Origin: Isoetes taiwanensis
Taxonomy: Eukaryota > Streptophyta > Lycopodiopsida > Isoetales > Isoetaceae
Assembly (NCBI GenBank): GCA_021234155.1
Contig: JAJEKV010000106.1
Coordinates: forward strand, 3,265,505-3,329,504
Direction: 5' to 3'
DNA length: 64,000 nt
Position numbers and translations under genes: made by a program
Notes under the pieces: generated by a model
What the model was told of the DNA's origin: nothing
Database searches by the model: none
The model's input: only the letters and a program-made list of their open reading frames with translations
Part shown: positions 57,756 to 64,000 of the stretch, piece after piece
Numbering within the stretch: the stretch's first letter is position 1
Layout of the letters: each line of letters begins with the position of its first letter

Positions 57756-57775
57756 CTACATTTGGCCAAATGTAG
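57756..57775. repeat. Perfect 20-bp palindrome
   Basis: CTACATTTGGCCAAATGTAG is its own reverse complement. It lies about 270 bases upstream of the start codon of the transposase-like gene. It could be a protein-binding site or an element end; no second copy was found near the gene's 3' side. Confidence 0.85.
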
Positions 57776-57779
57776 GACA

Positions 57780-58180
57780 CCCTAGCTTTCTTTTACCCAG
57801 CAGTGAAATAGTTTGGAGCTCATGGAGAATTCTGCCAGCCTTGTCAACATGTATGTACTGCGCATCTTCAGACCTTTCAAAATACAATTCTTGTAGTCTC
57901 ATTATTGAGGTCCAATGGGACCTGTAGTTCTGATATTTTTGCTTTGCAACATGCTAGCCTCTTAGGCAGTTGGAGTGTATGAGCGGGTTTTGGTGGTAAT
58001 ATTCTTCAGTGTAAGTGAGTTAAAGAGACTCTGATAGGCCTACAGAAATTAAGAAATGGCTTTGATCGTAGAATCACGGCATTTTAAAGCCATTTTTTGG
58101 CAGATTCTTTGGTGAAATACAAGGAGGTGGTCAGTTGAAATAATTAATTTCGAATGTTCTTCTGATTGTTCCTTCTTTGC
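57780..58180. other. Non-coding spacer
   Basis: No gene is recognised. Confidence 0.4.
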
Positions 58181-58182
58181 AG

Positions 58183-58258
58183 AATTGAAGATCCAAGCAT
58201 GAACCTTTCATGCCCTGATAAATCTGCTCTTGGTTTGGTCTCGACCTATTGGAATAAG
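58183..58258 (+). pseudogene. Isolated splice-bounded exon, unidentified
   Basis: 76 bases between a TTCTTTGCAG acceptor and an AAG-GTACGA donor encode IEDPSMNLSCPDKSALGLVS and TYWNK in an open phase. It looks like a genuine exon, but I see no partner exons of the same gene nearby and cannot name the family. Confidence 0.35.
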
Positions 58259-58261
58259 GTA

Positions 58262-58725
58262 CGAATTTATGCACATTGTTTTCAGGACGCATGTGCATGA
58301 AGATCATTTAGTAGGTTCAGTCACTACATTTCTTGATTCCTGATTCATAAGCACTGCCCTTTTTTCCTATAAGCTCATACAAGTTCAATAAGTTTTATGT
58401 ATAGTTGGTTGAGAAAGAAGAACTAAAGATGGAAGATTCAATAGTAATTAAGCAATGGAAATTTTGTTCTGAAGTGACAGTATTAAAATAGAATGAATGT
58501 CTTGTACATTCAAATTTAACGGAGAGTACATGGATTATGTAACTGTGCAAGTTTAGAATAGCATATTACATCCATGGATTGGCCTATGGACCATGCACGT
58601 TTAAGGAATGTTAGGAGGAGATATTACAAGATGCCTGCTAGTCTTTCATTTCATGTTTTTTAAGTTCAAGATTTCAATCAATTGACGCACTCTAATAATT
58701 TGAGCTATGATAACTAATTATTAAA
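58262..58725. other. Non-coding spacer
   Basis: AT-rich, no motif recognised. Confidence 0.45.
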
Positions 58726-58726
58726 G

Positions 58727-59125
58727 ATATTGCTTGCTTCATTGTCCAGGAACAAGCTTGTCGCTATTGCATCAATTCGCACGGGGTCCCACAGGCTACG
58801 GATTGAGACAGGTAGATGGGAGCGGCCGCAATTGCCGCGAGAAGCGAGACTATGTGCCTGTTGCCAGTTACAGGTTATTGAAGATGAAAGCCATACTCTT
58901 CTGAGTTGCCCTGCTTTTGAGATAGTCCGGAGCGGATATGTCGTTAGTTCTTTAGCTGAGGTGCAATGGAGTTTCTTTATGCTAAAGTTACTAGACAAGA
59001 TACATCTAGATAAGATCATATATCTACATTGCATTTGCTAATGAAGATCTGTAGTTTTGATAGTTGTGGATAGAAGCTTTATCTTTTTGAAATCCTAATG
59101 AAAAATATTAAACGTGTTGTTGTTG
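58727..59125 (+). mobile_element. LINE 3'-end fragment
   Basis: The frame reads RLRIETGRWERPQLPREARL, then CACCQLQVIEDESHTLLSCP and AFEIVR. The C-x2-C...H-x4-C arrangement with ESHxLLxCPxF is the C-terminal zinc-knuckle-like motif of plant LINE ORF2 proteins. The stop is at 59,041, followed by about 80 bases of 3' UTR and a short GTTGTTGTTGATG tail. It is severely 5'-truncated. Confidence 0.78.
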
Positions 59126-59129
59126 ATGT

Positions 59130-59985
59130 TTTAGGCCATGATTTGCTGGGTTTTTAAGGGCATAAAGAATGTTAAAGTTCCTTGGGTTGGTTATACCATA
59201 TTTGCTGTAATGGAGTCAGAATATGTGGTTGGCATGACTGTAAACACAGTTTTTACCACTAAAAAGGCAAGAAGCTTCATGTCTAAACCTTCTAAGGAGA
59301 CTTTAAAGATGACCCGGGGGGTTCACCTCTATGTTAGGGGCATATGGCATGTGCATGCATCAGGTCAGGAGAAACCACTATGTATACAGCTCGCCCTCCA
59401 TAGAAACCCCTATGTATACAGTCCCGTGTTGTCGAAGCAGAATACCCGATTCCATACTTTTACACTGAGTCTAATCCCAATTTACCCTATCCTTAACCTT
59501 ATTTTTACATCCAGTATTTATTCATGTAGCCTACGCTCTACCTTACATTTACATCCAACCTACAAATGTTGCAAGCTTCACAAGTTTTGTCGATTGCCAA
59601 TGCTAAAGCCATATTAGTTGAACTTGATTTTGCCCAAATTGCACATTCGAGATTTCTGAATATGTGCAGATAATAGATAACAACTCATGAAACAAATGTT
59701 GGGTTTTTCTCTTAATTGTCTTGTGATGCTTAGGTAGTTTATTTTCTATACTAAGAATGTGTGAACAATAGAAAACACTTTATAAAAGAACATGTTACCT
59801 CGTTTGCATTATGCCTCTAATCACCAGTTATTGCAAATCGGAACAATTGGTTATCCGAGAAAGTATCTAATTCTGTTCATAAGTTTAGTTTTATGGGGAG
59901 ATTTGCGCATCTTTTTCATATTAGGATAGCCATATTTTCTCTGCATTTGTAGTAGAGCTTATTTTGGCCATATGTTCTAGCTGTC
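59130..59985. other. No gene recognised
   Basis: A 159-codon open frame at 59,138-59,617 lacks motifs and its second half is Ser/Leu/His-rich. The phrase CTATGTATACAG is repeated near 59.38-59.42 kb. I do not regard it as coding. Confidence 0.4.
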
Positions 59986-59987
59986 TT

Positions 59988-60105
59988 CATCCACAAATGC
60001 CTTAAGAAAAGTTATCACAGATTCTCTCTTACCTCTTCATCCAAAATGCCTTAAGAAACGTTAACCCAGATTCTCTCTTACCTCTTCACCCAAAAATCTT
60101 TTAAA
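59988..60105 (+). repeat. 50-bp tandem repeat, 2.3 copies
   Basis: CATCCACAAATGCCTTAAGA plus AACGTTA-type sequence and CAGATTCTCTCTTACCTCTT starts at 59,988, 60,038 and (partial) 60,087. Confidence 0.88.
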
Positions 60106-60565
60106 GAATCTTTGTCCAATTTTTTATCAACCATACATCTCTAATAATGTGTTTGTGAAAATCCTGTTTAAGCATGTGAGATGCAATACAAAAAAATTGG
60201 TATGTATAAGCCAGGTATAACCGTACATTAGCACTTTACAATTTTCAATATATCAAGTAATCTCAAGAAAAAGAATGCAATTGATGCAGCATAATACTTC
60301 TAAATAAAGCATCAAACAGCATAAATCTCTTTTGCCCATGTTTGAACTGCAACAATATCAACCAAGAAAACGAGTCATCTTTAAAGAGGTTTTGCAATAT
60401 AATCAAGTATGAAACCAAGCTTAAAACAATGGAATATGCTGAACATTGCAGTGTGCAAGTAATTGATACTATTCTCATAACAGATACTAATATGGGAAAA
60501 GTCTTATTTGCAGCACTACAACATTTATGTAATCATCACAAAAGAACATCTTGCATCATTCAGTT

Positions 60566-61909
60566 TCACACAAATTTTTTTAAGAACTTAACAAGGAGAT
60601 CATTGACCACAGCAGCCTTCTCTTCATGCAAGAAATGGCCAGCTTCTTCAATCACGACAATATCCTGAAGGTTCAAAACAACTTTGGCAAAATCAACACT
60701 ATGTATACTCTTTTGCACTTGCACCTGGAAAGTTGTAGGCACCATCACGATCCCCGATAATAAGCAATATCGACACATCTATTGTTTTTCCTATTCAAGG
60801 GGCTTTCAGCTCCCATGTTCTACAAATATTTACAATGCATACAAGGGAATTGGTTCATGTGTGCACATAAAGGGCAGGCAGAAATATTAAGACTATTTAC
60901 ATATCAATAGATCGATAATAATTTAATGGACCGGTAAAACCAGTTTTCTCATACTGATTTGAGTAAAACTTAATCTCCTCTTCTGTTAGCCATGGTGGCA
61001 GGGTTTCTGGTTCTAGAGCTGTTGCAAACATCTCAACATTTTCTATATTTACTAATATGGCCTTCTGGATTCAAAATCGGCTTCAGCTTTTTCTGGTTCC
61101 TGTTCATATTCAGCCAAGAGCGTTTTTCTTAAAAAAAAATAAAAAATAAAAAAAAAATGTGCCCATTGACTTCTTGAAAATTATTGAACAATCTATAAGT
61201 TGAAACATATTTAGATCATGAAATTGGGATGCGATGAACATGATCATAGTTTCCATAATACTGATTCATCATCTCTATAGTGAGCAGTTCTATCATGGCA
61301 AGTTTACAACAAATACCTAGGGTGTTAGAAAAGCACTATCTAAGCAACACTGTTACTGAGATAGAATGAAATGACAGAATGACAAATAAACTAACCAGAG
61401 AATACGAGAATCAATGGACACACGTTCCTCAGTCTGTCTATGTAAATGACTCCAATCTACTCTTCACTGTAAGAATATTACAGAAATGAAGTATGTAGCC
61501 CAAACACTACATAATACTACCCCTGATTATAAAGGAAACAAGAAACAAGTTCTCTGCACACTTGAAATATGCACATGTAGAAGTTCTCTCCCAAAGCTTT
61601 CCTGACATATGAAAGGCGGCTTCCAGAGGAATTTCTGCTACTAGCACATGAACTCTATCAGGCCGAAATAAGCAGAGGTCCCATGCAATGACTGCTCCCC
61701 AGTCATGACCAATCACAAAAACCTGATGCAGAAGCAGCTTCTAGTGATAGAACTCCTAAAAGACAAACTAAGGAATGGAAATCCATACCTTGTTTTGATT
61801 TAAATGGTCAAGAAGGCAAATCAAGTCCCCCACTATTTGCAAAGAGGCATCAACTTGAAATATCCTTAGGAGCATCATTTTCTGGTACATATTCAGCTTC
61901 CTATGAATT
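60566..61909 (-). pseudogene. Epoxide hydrolase-like alpha/beta hydrolase, broken
   Basis: Minus-strand exons follow the soluble epoxide hydrolase order. The first (to 61,789) reads EAEYVPENDAPKDISS and, after a small deletion at the missing Tyr, DASLQIVGDLICLLDHLNQN. After a short intron (61,788-61,723), VFVIGHDWGAVIAWDLCLFR gives the nucleophile elbow with catalytic Asp in HDW. Then come ALEPETLPPWLTEEEIKFYS and NQYEKTGFTGPLNYY (about 61.01-60.93 kb, lid Tyr region), VSILLIIGDRDGAYNFPGAS (about 60.77 kb, second acidic residue) and, after another frameshift, VVIEEAGHFLHEEKAAVVND (catalytic His). Such enzymes hydrolyse fatty-acid or other epoxides in the cytosol. The N-terminal third (HGFPE region) is missing because a LINE-type tail abuts the first exon. 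Two frameshifts indicate a pseudogene. Confidence 0.82.
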
Positions 61910-61990
61910 AGAATAGAATAGAATAGACCCTTTATTAACTTTTGGGGTAGCTTGAAATAGTTCCTGAATATAGTCTTAGAATTTGTTTGT
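61910..61990 (-). mobile_element. LINE-type 3' tail in the epoxide hydrolase gene
   Basis: On the minus strand, CCCCAAAAGTTAATAAAGGG is followed by TCTATTCTATTCTATTC and then directly by the first visible hydrolase exon. The ATAAA-G followed by TATTC repeats matches the tail of the LINE at 53.1-54.6 kb. How far the insert extends upstream is unclear. Confidence 0.5.
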
Positions 61991-61994
61991 TGAA

Positions 61995-62320
61995 GCATCA
62001 TTCATTTATTAACTATTTTTTTGCTCATATCACACACATAAACAATGTGGAATGCAATGCAACATAGACATGGATATATAAAAACATCATATACTTGTAG
62101 GACCTTAAAAAAGTTTAACTTGAACTGTTGACGCTCCAAGTCTTCACATCTAGAATTTGGTCCATATATGTTGAACAACACTGCAAGTTACATGGCTTAA
62201 ATATTAGTACTTCGTAAGTTACATGCATAAAGAAAGATTTGTTTATGCTTCTTTAGATGTATAGATTTGCTGGTTAGCTTAGTTTGTCCTTCACTTGTTT
62301 TCTTCTATTCACATAATCTT
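61995..62320. other. Spacer, nothing recognised
   Basis: AT-rich sequence without coding signal. Confidence 0.45.
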
Positions 62321-62324
62321 GCAG

Positions 62325-62420
62325 GGGAAATCAAGCATATGCAAATGGAGATTTTCCACCAGTGGAGGAATGGCTTTCATGTGACAATCTGCACTTTTCG
62401 CAGCTGGCTCTGTTGTGGAG
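62325..62420 (+). pseudogene. Isolated splice-bounded exon, unidentified
   Basis: 96 bases between a TCTTGCAG acceptor and a GTGGAG-GTGGGT donor encode GNQAYANGDFPPVEEWLSCD and NLHFSQLALLWR. It is protein-like with conserved-looking aromatic and acidic residues. No neighbouring exon of the same gene was identified. Confidence 0.38.
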
Positions 62421-62739
62421 GTGGGTTAAATGCCTCTAGCATAATTATCTTTTCGTCTTTACATAAATGACGGGAGCAACTTATTCAGGATTTTATGGCT
62501 GCTTTTGTCATTCTAAAATAGATGGATCTGTGATGGATATTGATCTTTATGAACCTTATTATTTTTATGAAGAATTGATTTAATACTATGGTCTTTCTCA
62601 GTGATTTCTGAGTGGAAGCCTAAGTGTTATTATGACATGGATTTCCTTTAGTTGCTTGTGATAGTGTTAGCTGGTAGTTTGCATAGGGTTTTGTGGTGAC
62701 CTGGTTGCTTAGTTTGTGCTGGGGTGCTAGCATAGGTTT

Positions 62740-63145
62740 GGTTGAGGAAGTTCGTGGGTATTTATTGGCTGCGCGTAGTCGTCAGAAAAGTGTGGCTGAT
62801 AAGCACAGGACCCAACGAGTTTTCCAGGTGGGCGATTCAGTTTGGCTCAAGATTAAGGTTAAGCAAGCCAAGCTTAAGATTGGTAACTGCAAGAAACTGG
62901 CACCCAGATGGGCTGGGACGTTCAAGATCATTGAACGTGTTGGAGAGCAGGCATATCGGTTGGATTTGCCACCCCGCTTGAAGATCCACAAGGTCTTTCA
63001 CGTCAGTCTTCTGAAGCAACATACTCCAGATCCAGAGGAGATATTGGATACACCCACTCTCCTTGAAATGACAAAAGAGCATCTTGAGATAGTGCCTGAA
63101 GTTCTTCTTGATCGGGCCTATAAGGGTGGCTGCCAGGGTAGATAA
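62740..63145 (+). pseudogene. pol: Ty3/gypsy integrase C-terminal fragment
   Basis: The frame reads RSRQKSVADKHRTQRVFQVG, DSVWLKIKVKQAKLKIGNCK, KLAPRWAGTFKIIERVGEQA, YRLDLPPRLKIHKVFHVSLL and KQHTPDPEEIL, the GDxVWL...GPF..HxVFHVSxLK block at the C-terminus of gypsy integrases. It stops at 63,145 where the chromodomain-like segment would start (LLDRAYKGGCQGR). No LTR or upstream reverse transcriptase is present, so only this tail survives. The frame is open for 135 codons, suggesting fairly recent origin. Confidence 0.85.
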
Positions 63146-63149
63146 GGTA

Positions 63150-64000
63150 GTGGTTGTCTATATGTTGGATAGTTTAAGCAGTAGGAGTCTAGTTTATTGC
63201 CCAGATGCATGTAGGCAGAGATAGATGCCTTTGTTGTGTGATGTGGTATGATGCTAGTTTAGGCAGATTTTTGTAGTTAAAATGTTGGTGGGCACCTAGC
63301 TGCTTGGCTTATAATACTGCTTTGCCCAATAAAAACAGATATTTTATTTATGCCTTTGATGGTATTGATCTTGTAAAATTTGATGGTAAATCTGGCGCTG
63401 CAGAAATATAAATGTTTCATTTAATTATTATATCCATCTGGGTACATTCTCGGAGCCTAATTCATTATGTAGCATAAACCTGGTTTCCAGCTATTGCATT
63501 GGCTAGAATAATGTTAGATCTGATGATGAGAAATCCTATGCTCAAGTGGCATTCATATATTGATGGGGTAGATCTTGATTACAGCCTACGCAGTTTAATT
63601 GCCTCTTAAAACCTTATGAATGATGTGGTGCAACACGTACAGGACCAGAAATATACACGGAAAGTTCATATTAATGCACGAAACAGGAATAACTTGATTG
63701 GATAATATTCTAGATATGCTGGATTTTTTGAGCATCCTTCGCTTATAATTAAGCTGAAGCAACAAGGGCTACTTATGTGCTCCATTTGCTGCTTATGCAT
63801 GTGTATTTAGAGCAGCTAGATCTTGAGGCTTTCACTTATGAACCTGAACATGGCTGACAATTATGATTAAGCTATGGGTTTGGTGTATTTTTGAAATCTA
63901 GGTTCAGAACTATAGAATATCATCAAAGATTTTTGAAGAACAAGCATATCGCAACAAGGAAATGAAGCTGTTAATGAGCACCTTATCATATTATTCTTGT
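63150..64000. other. Non-coding sequence to window end
   Basis: No gene is recognised. AATAAAAACAGAT near 63,328 could be a polyadenylation context for the preceding retroelement fragment. Confidence 0.4.

Noticed and set aside
59138-59617. 159-codon plus-strand open frame
   Set aside because: No domain; low-complexity second half; lies just after a LINE end.

Overview
The window looks like nuclear DNA of a land plant, most likely a seed-free vascular plant such as a fern. That is an inference. The evidence is short exons bounded by GT-AG introns, a PDR-type ABCG transporter fragment, pentatricopeptide repeats, plant-type FCP1/NLI-like phosphatase domains, an epoxide hydrolase-like gene, and a dense mixture of Ty3/gypsy, Ty1/copia, LINE, CACTA-like and Helitron-like remains. 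I see no rRNA, tRNA, CRISPR or bacterial operon. No gene is convincingly complete; nearly everything recognisable is a fragment or a pseudogene.

Layout. 1-9.4 kb: CpG-rich, frame-broken sequence with coding-like stretches on the minus strand that I cannot name. 9.4-13.9 kb: non-coding, with a strong 46-bp hairpin, a repeated TATA-containing segment and TCC microsatellites. 13.99-16.7 kb: decayed plus-strand gene of the DUF7869 transposase-like family. 16.9-17.65 kb: degenerate GTGGTG-type minisatellite. 18.1-19.5 kb: decayed plus-strand copy of a second transposase-like family whose better copy lies at 52.9-57.5 kb on the minus strand. 22.2-23.6 kb: two repeat fields. 24.0-28.9 kb: a broken multi-exon minus-strand gene combining a disordered region, an FCP1/NLI-like HAD domain and a Ulp1-like C48 protease domain, with three tandem ~120-bp foldbacks in or beside an intron. 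29.1-30.6 kb: truncated gypsy gag. 31.6-33.1 kb: seven exons of a PDR transporter N-terminus joined to a copia RNase H fragment. 33.4-41.5 kb: mostly non-coding, with tandem and inverted repeats, ending at a Helitron-like 3' end. 42.2-47.6 kb: LINE fragment, Helitron-like hairpins, a CACTA-like end, direct repeats and an LTR-like segment. 48.2-52.5 kb: PPR fragment, two exons of an unnamed gene and an FCP1/NLI-like fragment. 52.9-57.5 kb: the transposase-like gene, with one in-frame amber codon and a LINE inserted near its 3' end. 58-63.2 kb: a LINE end, isolated exons, a broken epoxide hydrolase gene carrying another LINE-type tail, and a gypsy integrase C-terminus.

The most useful observations are the LINE that splits the transposase-like gene, with an uninterrupted relative in the same window to compare against; the HAD plus Ulp1 gene with a lost nucleophile; the array of three foldbacks; and the sharp change between well-preserved and CpG-rich frame-broken blocks, which may be biological or a consensus-quality problem.
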